Shown here: piece after piece, positions 1 through 8,699 of the stretch | Position numbering within the stretch: the stretch's first letter is position 1 | How the letters are laid out: each line of letters starts with the position of its first letter | Assembly: GCF_900456775.1 (NCBI RefSeq) | Contig: NZ_UAUL01000010.1 | Span: 1-64,000 of the forward strand | DNA from: Sarcina ventriculi | GTDB taxonomy: Bacteria; Bacillota; Clostridia; Clostridiales; Clostridiaceae | Length of the DNA: 64,000 nt | Direction: 5' to 3' | Notes under the pieces: model-generated | What the model saw: only the letters and a program-made list of their open reading frames with translations | Told to the model about the DNA's origin: nothing | The model's database searches: none | Translations under genes and position numbers: made by a program

Positions 1-609
<609 letters not shown>

Positions 610-647
610 GATGAGCAATAATAGTAAGAATATAAAGTTAGTTTTAT

Positions 648-667
648 GGTCGCATAAGCGACCTTTT
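648..667 (+). terminator. Rho-independent terminator
   Basis: Stem GGTCGC/GCGACC with an ATAA loop, followed by TTTT. It sits 39 bases after the Asn-rich gene. Its reverse complement lies just past the stop of the convergent gene, so it may work both ways. Confidence 0.8.
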
Positions 668-1562
668 ATTTTATTGAAGTTATTAATAGTGTATCGTTGA
701 TTTTATCAATGCCAATATTTAATATAAACTTGTTATTTTCATATTCGTTATATTTTTTAAATGTTAAGGTATATAGTGAAGAATAAGAAGATGTAGATTC
801 TAAAAAACAATTTTCAAGAATATAAGAGTAGCCATCTGTTTTTAAATTTTGTAATAAAGAAATTTCTAAACTAGAGATATTATTGCTAAAAAGGTTTGAG
901 ATATTATCGTAAGTATTTTCACTAGATTCAATAAAAGAAATAATATTATTTATAATATTTAGGCTTTGCAATGATAAATTATTTATAGATATATTTTTTA
1001 GAATATTATTATCTAAAATGTAAGTGTTTAAGTTTTCAGATGGAGTATTTAATGATGATGAAATTAAAATGGGGGAAGCATAATTAGAAGAATTTAAAAT
1101 TCCTAAAAAATTGTTTGTAGAACAAAAGATTTCTTTAAATTCATTATTATGAAGCATAAATATATGAGTAATAGATGCAGAGTTTAAAGAACTTTCTGTT
1201 ATAATCTCTGGAATGTTATCATTGTTTAAATCTATCAATTTAACAGATAAAGGGTAAGATATATTATAAGTTCCTAAAGTATTTGGATTTTTAGTATTAA
1301 AAAAATATGTTTTATTGTTTATATGTGCTTCCATATAATAGATGTTATCTTTAGAACTTATATATATTAAATCATCTTTATTGTCTCCATTTAAATCACA
1401 CTTTAAATATTCTTCAGCTTGGGGTTTAGTAGCGGTTGGGATGCTAGTGAGATTATTTTGATAAAGTTTATTTGATAGTAAAAAACTAAATAAAATAACG
1501 ATAGATAGACAGAATGTAAAAATTAAAGATTTAATTTTTATAAAAATTACATTAAATTTCAT
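666..1562 (-). CDS. Secreted or membrane-anchored VCBS/FG-GAP-like protein
   Basis: 298 residues. An N-terminal basic stretch is followed by a hydrophobic segment at about 13-32, a signal peptide or anchor. Two Asp/Asn-rich calcium-loop-like motifs follow: DLNGDNKDDLI at 56 and DLNNDNIPEII at 111, as found in VCBS/FG-GAP and EF-hand-like repeats. The rest is Ser/Asn-rich with predicted beta structure. There is no catalytic motif that I recognise. It is probably an extracytoplasmic protein of unknown function. It diverges from the solute-binding lipoprotein across a 102-base intergenic region and has a good ribosome binding site (GAGGTGA) before its ATG. Confidence 0.75.
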   Translation of the reverse strand: MKFNVIFIKIKSLIFTFCLSIVILFSFLLSNKLYQNNLTSIPTATKPQAEEYLKCDLNGDNKDDLIYISSKDNIYYMEAHINNKTYFFNTKNPNTLGTYNISYPLSVKLIDLNNDNIPEIITESSLNSASITHIFMLHNNEFKEIFCSTNNFLGILNSSNYASPILISSSLNTPSENLNTYILDNNILKNISINNLSLQSLNIINNIISFIESSENTYDNISNLFSNNISSLEISLLQNLKTDGYSYILENCFLESTSSYSSLYTLTFKKYNEYENNKFILNIGIDKINDTLLITSIK

Positions 1563-1664
1563 TAAATCACCTCAATAAAATTATATGGTCATATTTATAT
1601 ATTTATTTATAAATAGACATAATAAACATATAAAATAAAAAAAGAGAAAATAGGTGAGTTATTA

Positions 1665-2897
1665 GTGGATAAAAAAAGAATTTTTAATAATATAATTATT
1701 AGTTTCATTATTGTTTTTGTTTTAATTGCAATGCAGGGATGCCAAAATATAAATTCTACTCCTCAAAATAATAGTAAGAGTTTGAATATAGTTATAGAGA
1801 CAAAAGATTTAGAAGGTTTTGAGTACATAGAAATGCTTCTAGAGAATTTCAAAAATACTCATAAAGATTATCAAGTAAATATATTTAATAGTAATGATTT
1901 AAAAAATATTAAAGATAATATAATTAATCAAAAATATGATGTGATTATATCATCTAGAGAAACCTTTTTAACGTTAAATGAGTATGGACTTATAAAAGAT
2001 TTAACTAGCTACTTTAATCAAAATAAATCACAAAGCAAGTTTTATGATATAGTTTTTGCATATGGAAAGGTAGGAAATAAAAATTTAGGTATGGGGCTTC
2101 TACCAAGTAGTATAGAAATTTTATATAACAAAAATAAATTAAATAATCAATTTGCAGAAAATGATAAGATAGATTTTATAAAATCAATGATTAAAAATAA
2201 AGATTTTAAAATTCCATACGTACTGCCTAAGGATTTGAATATAAATTTAGCTATAAGTTCTATAGTTTCTAATAGTATCATAAAAGAAAATAATTTAGTT
2301 AGTATATATAATGGGGATAAAAACAAATATTTAGATGTAGTTGATATACCTAATATGTTTAAAGAATTAAGTGAATTAAACAATAGTTATAAAATAAATG
2401 AAAAAAAATTCATACAATCTAATTTGGATGTATTAAATGATTTAAATGAAGGGGAAATTCCACTGGTAATAACAACTAGTGATGTTGCAAAAAATTTATC
2501 CTACGAAAATATAGAGTCTTTATCAAATTTAGGTATAAATAATTATAAGGTAACTCCGCCGATACTGTCTAGATATACAGTATGTGCTACATCAAGTTCA
2601 CAAAATATTGCAGGGATAAATAGATTTTTTGATTATTTGATAAGTGATAGCACTTATAATGATATAGCTCAAAAAGGAATTTTAACAGGAAACAAAAAGG
2701 CTGATTCCAATTTAACTGGATTAAATAAAGTATTTTTAACATCTATTACAGAAGGAAATGAAAGTAATATACCTTATTTTTTAAATCTTCCTAAAAAATT
2801 TATGAAACCCTTGAATGATAAGCTTATAGAAATTTTAGATTATGATAGATATAGCCCAAATTATTGGAAAGAAATTGTGGAGCAAGTATTTAAATAA
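1665..2897 (+). CDS. Extracellular solute-binding lipoprotein (orphan)
   Basis: 410 residues from a GTG start preceded by TAGGTGAG. The N-terminus has a lysine-rich start, a hydrophobic core and a lipobox AMQGC with Cys26 as the lipidated residue. The body fits a type 1 periplasmic-binding fold of the ABC sugar-binding kind: an early beta strand SLNIVIETK, a GYK-like core with DVIISSRE, and a C-terminal helix ending YWKEIVEQVFK. No permease or ATPase gene is next to it, so either it serves a transporter elsewhere or it has another surface role. The ligand cannot be inferred. It ends in a strong bidirectional terminator shared with perR. Confidence 0.75.
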   Translation: MDKKRIFNNIIISFIIVFVLIAMQGCQNINSTPQNNSKSLNIVIETKDLEGFEYIEMLLENFKNTHKDYQVNIFNSNDLKNIKDNIINQKYDVIISSRETFLTLNEYGLIKDLTSYFNQNKSQSKFYDIVFAYGKVGNKNLGMGLLPSSIEILYNKNKLNNQFAENDKIDFIKSMIKNKDFKIPYVLPKDLNINLAISSIVSNSIIKENNLVSIYNGDKNKYLDVVDIPNMFKELSELNNSYKINEKKFIQSNLDVLNDLNEGEIPLVITTSDVAKNLSYENIESLSNLGINNYKVTPPILSRYTVCATSSSQNIAGINRFFDYLISDSTYNDIAQKGILTGNKKADSNLTGLNKVFLTSITEGNESNIPYFLNLPKKFMKPLNDKLIEILDYDRYSPNYWKEIVEQVFK

Positions 2898-2919
2898 TTT
2901 TAGATTTTAAAATAAATTA

Positions 2920-2949
2920 AAAAAACCAAGCATTTAACTTGGTTTTTTT
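2920..2949. terminator. Bidirectional Rho-independent terminator
   Basis: Arms AAAAAACCAAG and CTTGGTTTTTT around a seven-base loop, with A/T tails on both sides. It separates the convergent lipoprotein and perR genes. Confidence 0.9.
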
Positions 2950-3373
2950 AATTATTAAAACTTTCTCCTTGGCAATCCTCACATATTCCATAGAAGTATA
3001 TTTTGTTTGAAACAATTTTGTATTTTGAATGAGTTTCTGCTTTTTCGTTTAAACTTTTAGAATCCATTTCTTCTAAATCGTCAACTCTTCCGCCATGTAG
3101 ACATTGTATGTGACAATGTTCACTTGAATTTCCATCATATCTGAAATTTCCTTCTCCTACGTTGATTTCTTGTATTAAGTTAACCTCTACTAAAGTTTTT
3201 AAAGCTTTATAAACAGTTGCTAAACTCATAGTAGGATAATCTTTTTGAAGAGCTTTATAGATGATTTCAGCTGATGGGTGTTCCTTTGTTCCCATTAAAT
3301 ACTTGTAAACAGCAATTCGTTGAGGAGTAAGTTTTAATTTTTTTTCTCTAAATATAGAAGTTATATTATCCAT
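2948..3373 (-). CDS. perR: PerR-type peroxide-sensing Fur-family repressor
   Basis: 141 residues. A longer frame reaches back to 3433, but that start lies in the -35 box; the ATG at 3373 has AAGGA eight bases upstream. The winged helix contains PTMSLATVYKALKTL. Residues match the Bacillus subtilis PerR metal ligands at a constant offset of five: H32, D80, H86, H88 and D99 (Bs H37, D85, H91, H93, D104). D99 at the Bs D104 position favours PerR over Fur or Zur. Three structural zinc cysteines are present (C91, C131, C134), but the fourth is Gly94, in CLHGG instead of CxxC. An extra Cys87 lies between the two histidines. It probably represses oxidative-stress genes and itself. Confidence 0.9.
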   Translation of the reverse strand: MDNITSIFREKKLKLTPQRIAVYKYLMGTKEHPSAEIIYKALQKDYPTMSLATVYKALKTLVEVNLIQEINVGEGNFRYDGNSSEHCHIQCLHGGRVDDLEEMDSKSLNEKAETHSKYKIVSNKIYFYGICEDCQGESFNN

Positions 3374-3404
3374 ACGTATCATCCTTACAAACAAGATATT
3401 ATAT

Positions 3405-3433
3405 ATTATATAATAACAATTATTATCTGTCAA
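3405..3433 (-). promoter_or_regulatory. perR promoter with overlapping operator-like inverted repeat
   Basis: On the minus strand there is TTGACA (3428-3433), a 17-base spacer and TATAAT (3405-3410), a perfect consensus promoter. The spacer contains a 7-3-7 inverted repeat ATAATAA-TTG-TTATTAT (3410-3426) that touches the -10 box. It resembles the AT-rich dyads bound by Fur-family repressors, though the spacing differs from the 7-1-7 PerR box. Autoregulation is inferred. Confidence 0.75.
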
Positions 3434-3517
3434 ATATTATTTGGAGATAGAGATTAATAATTGATACATTTATTAATAATATGAAAACTATTGTAAAATT
3501 AACATTGATATGGTAAA

Positions 3518-3555
3518 ATTAAAATAATTGTTAATACATTAACAATTATTTTAAT
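3518..3555. repeat. Perfect 18-bp inverted repeat (38-base palindrome)
   Basis: The left arm ATTAAAATAATTGTTAAT (3518-3535) and right arm ATTAACAATTATTTTAAT (3538-3555) are exact reverse complements with two bases between. It could be a protein-binding dyad, an AT-only terminator or a cruciform-prone site. Confidence 0.85.
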
Positions 3556-3600
3556 CTATGTTCATTTCATCTTGAGTTATTTATATTTATATTTATTTTT

Positions 3601-3624
3601 AGAACAGAAATACTGTTCTTTTTT
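3601..3624 (+). terminator. Orphan terminator-like hairpin
   Basis: AGAACAG/CTGTTCT stem with an AAATA loop, followed by T6. No annotated gene ends upstream of it on the plus strand, which suggests an unannotated short transcript. Confidence 0.6.
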
Positions 3625-3788
3625 ATTTTGTAAGGATTTGAAAATACACTTATACTAGTATAACAAAAATAAATAATTAATACAGTCAGATAATAAATAA
3701 TAAACAAAAAATTAACAACTGCAATAAAAACAAATATGTAAATAAATTCATTTATTATAAAAAACTTTATTTTTTTATAATAATAGTA

Positions 3789-3794
3789 TATAAT
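3789..3794 (+). promoter_or_regulatory. Probable -10 box of the small Cys-rich gene
   Basis: TATAAT lies 41 bases before the start codon. The -35 region is weak, so this call rests on the -10 alone. Confidence 0.4.
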
Positions 3795-3834
3795 TATAAA
3801 AGGGTATGAAAATTTTACAGTTGGGGGGATAAGA

Positions 3835-4068
3835 ATGAGCATTTGTCCATTTTGGTCAAGCGGTAATAGAAAGTTTGAATGTTACTCTAAATGTCCAATG
3901 CATAAAGAAAATACTAATGAAGACTGTATTTTTTCTTTGTATTTGTCACAAGAGCATAAAAATAAAGGGAAAAAAGCTATAAATATAGACGATATAGATT
4001 CTTATATAGATTTTAAGGGGATTGAAGAGGATATTTTAACTGATATTATATATATAAAGAAATACTAA
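3835..4068 (+). CDS. Small Cys-rich hypothetical protein
   Basis: 77 residues with a very strong ribosome binding site (a run of six G) seven bases before the ATG. The N-terminal part carries four cysteines (C4, C16, C20, C31) plus His23 in the pattern C-x11-C-x3-C-x10-C, which suggests a small metal-binding or redox site. The C-terminal half is acidic and ends in a helix-like tail. No membrane segment is seen. It is single-gene, with its own -10 box and a long perfect terminator. I do not recognise the family. Confidence 0.75.
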   Translation: MSICPFWSSGNRKFECYSKCPMHKENTNEDCIFSLYLSQEHKNKGKKAINIDDIDSYIDFKGIEEDILTDIIYIKKY

Positions 4069-4071
4069 TTA

Positions 4072-4113
4072 ATTAAAGCTATTAAAATAAAAATCTATTT
4101 TAATAGCTTTAAT
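4072..4113. terminator. Bidirectional terminator, 18-bp perfect stem
   Basis: Arms at 4072-4089 and 4096-4113 are exact reverse complements, including AAAGCTATTAAAATA, around AAAATC. It serves the small Cys-rich gene and the convergent pncB. Confidence 0.85.
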
Positions 4114-4114
4114 A

Positions 4115-5584
4115 TTATTTATATATGTTAGAATATCTATGAAGTAGATTATGTTTTAAATTCCAAAGCCCATCTGATAAGTCTACATAATAAGTATGAG
4201 GATTTTCAAATCTTAAAGTTTCAGACCAAAGTTTTGTACTTTCTTCTAGTGCAAACTTTCTAATATCCATAACAGAAGGAGAGTTATATACAAGATTACC
4301 TTTATCAAATACTTGAATTAAAAGCTCTCTAGCATAATAATTTTTTATAGTTTTTCTTTTCCATACATGAATAGGATCAAACACTTCTAAATCTTCATTT
4401 AAATTGATTTCTTCATCAGATAATGCTATTAAATCAACTAAAGCAGCATGTGAGTCTTTATCAAATAATCTATAAACTTTTTTAAACCCAGGATTGGTTA
4501 TTTTTTCTTCATTTTCACTTATTTTAATTCTAGGAATTATATCTCCGCTGTTATCCTCAACAGCTACTAACTTATAAACTCCTCCAAATACAGGTTCAGA
4601 TTTGGCAGTTATAAGTCTTTCACCAACACCGAAAGCATCTATTTCAGCACCTTGATTTAATACATCACGTATTATATATTCATCTAAAGAGTTTGAAACT
4701 AGTATTTTACAATCAGAATATCCAGCTTCATCCAAAAGTTTTCTACATTTTTTGCTTAAGTATGTTATATCACCACTATCTATTCTAATAGCAGCAGGTC
4801 TTATACCTTGAGGTTTTAATACTTCATCAAAAACCTTTATAGCATTTGGAACACCTGATTTTAAAACATTATAGGTATCAACTAAGAATGTGCAATTATT
4901 AGGGTATGCTTTTGCCCAAGCTTTAAATGCTTCATATTCATTTCCAAATAATTGTATCCAACTATGAGCCATTGTTCCAACAGCTGGAACATTAAATAGT
5001 TGTTCAGCTATAGTACAAGCTGTCGATGAACATCCGCCTATAATAGCTGCTCTAGCACCGTAAATTGCCCCATCATACCCTTGAGCACGTCTAGAACCAA
5101 ATTCCATAACAGGTCGTCCATTAGCGGCTCTACAAATTCTATTTGCTTTTGTTGCAATTAATGTTTGGTGATTTATTGATAAAAGTATCATAGTTTCTAT
5201 AAATTGGGCTTGAATAACAGGGCCTCTTACAGTCACTAGTGGTTCATTTGGAAAAACAGGAGTTCCTTCAGGAACTGCAAAAACATCACAACTAAATTTA
5301 AAATCTTTTAAAAAGTTTATAAATTCATCAGAAAATAAATTTTTAGATTTTAAATATTCTATATCTTCTTCATCGAATTTTAAATTTGATAAATAATCAA
5401 TTAATTGGTCAAGGCCTGCCATTATACAATAACCTCCACCATCTGGAACTCTTCTAAAATACATATCAAAGTAAGCTATTTTATTTTCTAAACCGTTTTT
5501 AAAATAACCATTTCCCATAGTAAGTTCATAAAAGTCAACTAACATGGTAAGGTTTCTAGCGTTTTTTACGTCAAAATTTTTCAT
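4115..5584 (-). CDS. pncB: Nicotinate phosphoribosyltransferase
   Basis: 489 residues, full length for the Gram-positive form. It joins nicotinate and PRPP to give nicotinate mononucleotide in the Preiss-Handler NAD salvage route, in the cytosol. Visible family features are the N-terminal TMLVDFYELTMGNGYF, the motif VMEFGSRRAQGYDGA, a VGTMAHSWIQLF segment holding a candidate phosphorylatable His, the PRPP-side IRIDSGDI and the NSLDEY segment. The start has AAGGAGA upstream. It is transcribed alone, divergent from a helicase gene. Confidence 0.95.
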   Translation of the reverse strand: MKNFDVKNARNLTMLVDFYELTMGNGYFKNGLENKIAYFDMYFRRVPDGGGYCIMAGLDQLIDYLSNLKFDEEDIEYLKSKNLFSDEFINFLKDFKFSCDVFAVPEGTPVFPNEPLVTVRGPVIQAQFIETMILLSINHQTLIATKANRICRAANGRPVMEFGSRRAQGYDGAIYGARAAIIGGCSSTACTIAEQLFNVPAVGTMAHSWIQLFGNEYEAFKAWAKAYPNNCTFLVDTYNVLKSGVPNAIKVFDEVLKPQGIRPAAIRIDSGDITYLSKKCRKLLDEAGYSDCKILVSNSLDEYIIRDVLNQGAEIDAFGVGERLITAKSEPVFGGVYKLVAVEDNSGDIIPRIKISENEEKITNPGFKKVYRLFDKDSHAALVDLIALSDEEINLNEDLEVFDPIHVWKRKTIKNYYARELLIQVFDKGNLVYNSPSVMDIRKFALEESTKLWSETLRFENPHTYYVDLSDGLWNLKHNLLHRYSNIYK

Positions 5585-5771
5585 AAATAAAGAATCTCCT
5601 TAATTTAATGTTATAATAAATATTTTAACCATAAGATTAATTTATTACAATATATTTAGAATTATTATTTGAAAAATGAATAAAATTGTAAAAATTATGG
5701 ATATTTTATACTGTATAAGTCTATAATTATTTTTAAAAAGATTAAATTAATTGTTTATTAAGGAGTAGATA

Positions 5772-7559
5772 ATGAAATTAGATAAGTTTCAATCAATGGC
5801 GGTTAAAAAAGAAGGAAAAAGTATTTTAGTTGTTGCACCTCCAGGGTCTGGAAAAACAAGTGTTATTTTAAATAAGGTTAATCATTGTATTTCTAAAGAG
5901 GGGATAAATTACAAAAATATTATAGTTATAACATTTACTAAGGCTGCTGCTAAAAGCATGGAAAATAGATATAAGAAGAATTATTCAGACGAAAATATAC
6001 CGTTTTTTGGAACATTTCACGGACTTTTTTATAAAATTTTAGTAAGAATTTATAAAAATATATCCATAATAAATAGTAATACTGCATTTTTTATAATAAA
6101 GAAACAACTTGAAAGTTTTAATGAAGATATAAGTGATAATAAAGTAAAAGAAATGTTAAATTTAATATGTTTAAAAAAATCTAATATAGAATTAGATTTT
6201 TCAAATACTTCTGAAGATATATTTAATAGATGTTATGAAGCTTATGAGAAGTATAAAAGGAAAAATAATCTTTTAGATTTTAATGATCTTCAAAATATAA
6301 CGTATAATATTTTAAAGAAAAACAAAAATATATTAAATTACTATAAAAGGCAATTTAAATATATTTTGGTTGATGAATTTCAAGATTGCGATATAACGCA
6401 AATAAACTTTTTAAAGCTTATAAATACAAATATATTCTGTGTTGGAGATGAAGATCAGTGTATCTACTCTTTTCGTGGATCATCACCCACATATATGGTG
6501 AATTTTGATAAGGAATTTGCAGACGTGAAAAAGATTTATTTAAAATATAATTATAGAAGCTCAAAAAGCGTAGTGGATTTATCTAAAAGTGTTATAAGAA
6601 GGAATAAAGAAAGAAATGATAAGGATGTTATAAATCATAAAGAAAATTTGGGGAAAACAAGTTTTTTTAGAATTGCAAATGAGAGGGAACAGGGAAAAGA
6701 TATTGTTAAAATTATTGTTAACAATAAAGATAAGAATTTTTTTAAGGATAATGCAGTGCTTTATAGGACTAATATTGAATCTAGAGCAATTATAGATAGT
6801 TTTATAAAATCAAGAATACCATTTAAAGTATTAGATTCAGAGTATAACTTTTATAATCATTTTATATGTAAAGATTTATTAAGTTATTTAAAACTTTCTA
6901 TAAATATATGTGATAAAGAATCGTTTTTTAATATAGCAAATAAACCTTTTAGATATATATCTAAGAATCATCTTCAAAAAATTTCAAATAGTAAAGAAAG
7001 TGCAGATGTTTTTGATTTGTTAATTGATAATTGTGATATTCATCCATTTCAAGTAAAGAATCTTACAAATATTAGAAAAAATATAGTGGCTTTAAATAAA
7101 AAGACACCAGAGAGAGCTATAATTAGTATATTAAACGACCTGGATTATAAAGAGTATATAAAATATTATTGCGATAGGTATAAGCAAGATGAGGAAGAAA
7201 TTTTGAGTATAGTTGAAGAATTTAAAGATGGAGCTTTAGAGTTTAGAAATATTAAAGATTTTTTAAGCCATGTATATAGTGTAGAAGAGAGTTTAAAAGT
7301 AAATAGTCAAAAAGATGAAGATTGTGTAGTTTTAAGTACAATACATGGGGTTAAGGGAATGGAATTTAAAAATGTTTTTTTAATAAATGCAGTTGATGAT
7401 TATATTCCTCATAAAAATTCAAATAATTTAGAAGAGGAGCGAAGAATTTTTTATGTTGGAATTACAAGAGCAATAGATAATTTATATATTTATAGTCCTA
7501 AATTTATTAATAAAATTTCTAAAAATACTACACCTTTTGTAGATGACTTATCTGTTTGA
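5772..7559 (+). CDS. UvrD/Rep-family superfamily 1 ATP-dependent helicase (short form)
   Basis: 595 residues. It has an N-terminal Q motif (LDKFQ, Gln7), Walker A APPGSGKTS (about 22-30), motif Ia TFTKAAAK, Walker B VDEFQDCD, motif III GDEDQCIYSFRGS, motif IV YNYRS, motif V STIHGVKGMEFKNV and motif VI FYVGITRA. All core helicase motifs are present. It is shorter than PcrA/UvrD (usually above 700 residues), mainly in the 1B/2B insertions and the C-terminal tail. It probably unwinds DNA in repair or removes obstacles. It stands alone with AAGGAG before its ATG. Confidence 0.88.
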   Translation: MKLDKFQSMAVKKEGKSILVVAPPGSGKTSVILNKVNHCISKEGINYKNIIVITFTKAAAKSMENRYKKNYSDENIPFFGTFHGLFYKILVRIYKNISIINSNTAFFIIKKQLESFNEDISDNKVKEMLNLICLKKSNIELDFSNTSEDIFNRCYEAYEKYKRKNNLLDFNDLQNITYNILKKNKNILNYYKRQFKYILVDEFQDCDITQINFLKLINTNIFCVGDEDQCIYSFRGSSPTYMVNFDKEFADVKKIYLKYNYRSSKSVVDLSKSVIRRNKERNDKDVINHKENLGKTSFFRIANEREQGKDIVKIIVNNKDKNFFKDNAVLYRTNIESRAIIDSFIKSRIPFKVLDSEYNFYNHFICKDLLSYLKLSINICDKESFFNIANKPFRYISKNHLQKISNSKESADVFDLLIDNCDIHPFQVKNLTNIRKNIVALNKKTPERAIISILNDLDYKEYIKYYCDRYKQDEEEILSIVEEFKDGALEFRNIKDFLSHVYSVEESLKVNSQKDEDCVVLSTIHGVKGMEFKNVFLINAVDDYIPHKNSNNLEEERRIFYVGITRAIDNLYIYSPKFINKISKNTTPFVDDLSV

Positions 7560-7718
7560 GAATTATTTATGTAAGGATTTTATGAAATGAAATAAGATTA
7601 ATGGATAAATTATATTCTAGAGGTAATTATGTATTTTAATAATTATAATAAACTAGTATAATATTATGAGTAGTTAAATTATACAAGTGAAAAATAAAAT
7701 GGAGGAAAGACATAAAAA

Positions 7719-8555
7719 ATGGCGGAAAAATCTTTAGACATAAAAACAATGGAAATAGTAAAAGAATTATCAGACAGAGGAGTTAGCAATGCTGATATTG
7801 GAAATATTTTAGGAGTAAGCGATAACGTAATAAACGACATAGCAGAAGGTAAATATGATGTTAAATTAAGAGAAATTAAAGAAGATTATGTAGAATTAAA
7901 ATCTGATTATGAATCTTTAAAAATTTTATATGAAAGATTAGGGGAAAAGTTAAATTTAGTAGCTAATGAAGCTATGGAGAGTAAAAAGGCGTTAGTAGAT
8001 AAGGAAAGGGAGTATTCAGAACTTCAAAGAGAAGTTTTATTTATGAAACAAGACAAAAAAAGAATAGAGTTTTATTGCAGTAAAGCAACTGATGAATCTA
8101 AAGAATTAAAAAATAAGGTTGATATATTAAACAAAGAAATTATAGAAGCAGTTAATACAAGCACTATTTTAGAAAATCAAGTATTTAATTTAGAAAGAGA
8201 TAAGGTTGACTTAAAGCAAGAAGAAGTACAAAAATATAACAAGTTAAGAGATGAAAAAAGAGAATTAGAAAAAGAAATAATAGATATAAAAAGTGAGTTA
8301 AACATAAAAGACAATAAGATATTAGATGTTGAAAAAGAAAATATCAGATTAAATAGTAAAATTAAATCTCAATTAGAAGAATTAGAAATGAAAGATGAGA
8401 GAATAAAAGATTTAGAAGATGAATTAGAGGAAAGTAACGAGAATATTGCTGAAATAGAAGAACAAAACATAATGCTAGAGAAGCATATAAAGAAGATAAA
8501 TGAGAAAAAGTTTATGGGTTTATTTAAAAAAAGAGAAAGAGATAAAGAGGAATAA
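7719..8555 (+). CDS. HTH plus long coiled-coil protein
   Basis: 278 residues. Residues about 8-47 look like a helix-turn-helix (IVKELSDRGVSNADIGNILGVSDNVINDIAEGK). From about 50 to 270 the protein is an almost continuous heptad-rich, highly charged coiled coil of Glu, Lys, Leu and Ile, ending in a basic tail (KKFMGLFKKRERD). No membrane segment or enzyme motif is seen. It could be a DNA-tethered structural or chromosome-associated protein, but that is a guess. It has its own GGAGG ribosome binding site, a -10 box TATAAT at 7657 and downstream hairpins, so it is monocistronic. Confidence 0.7.
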   Translation: MAEKSLDIKTMEIVKELSDRGVSNADIGNILGVSDNVINDIAEGKYDVKLREIKEDYVELKSDYESLKILYERLGEKLNLVANEAMESKKALVDKEREYSELQREVLFMKQDKKRIEFYCSKATDESKELKNKVDILNKEIIEAVNTSTILENQVFNLERDKVDLKQEEVQKYNKLRDEKRELEKEIIDIKSELNIKDNKILDVEKENIRLNSKIKSQLEELEMKDERIKDLEDELEESNENIAEIEEQNIMLEKHIKKINEKKFMGLFKKRERDKEE

Positions 8556-8578
8556 TATTTAAATTTAATTGGTTTAGT

Positions 8579-8602
8579 AAAAGTTAATTTTAATTAACTT
8601 TT
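8579..8602. terminator. Hairpin after the coiled-coil gene
   Basis: AAAAGTTAATT and AATTAACTTTT are exact reverse complements with two bases between. The A/T flanks allow use in either direction. Confidence 0.55.
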
Positions 8603-8627
8603 AAATTATTTTCAAATGAGTTATTAT

Positions 8628-8670
8628 AAATATGGTGTAGATACTTAGTAGCTATACCATATTTATTTTT
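8628..8670 (+). terminator. Second hairpin, terminator or attenuator before the MFS gene
   Basis: AAATATGGTGTAG (8628-8640) pairs with CTATACCATATTT (8652-8664) with one G-U pair and an 11-base loop, followed by a T5 run. It lies 30 bases before the transporter start, so it could also attenuate that gene. Confidence 0.5.
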
Positions 8671-8699
8671 ATATATAAAATACAAAGGAGAAAGATTTT

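Larger units (their letters stand above)
3434..3834. other. Gene-free interval with a palindrome and an orphan hairpin
   Basis: About 400 bases between perR and a small Cys-rich gene. No convincing coding frame was found; a 91-codon frame on the minus strand is low-complexity AT sequence without a ribosome binding site. It holds a perfect 38-base palindrome (3518-3555) and a terminator-like hairpin (3601-3624) that no known gene accounts for. A short untranslated RNA is possible. Confidence 0.5.

Noticed and set aside
3567-3842. 91-codon frame on the minus strand in the perR downstream gap
   Set aside because: It is Ile/Tyr/Phe-rich translation of AT sequence, has no ribosome binding site and crosses the orphan hairpin.
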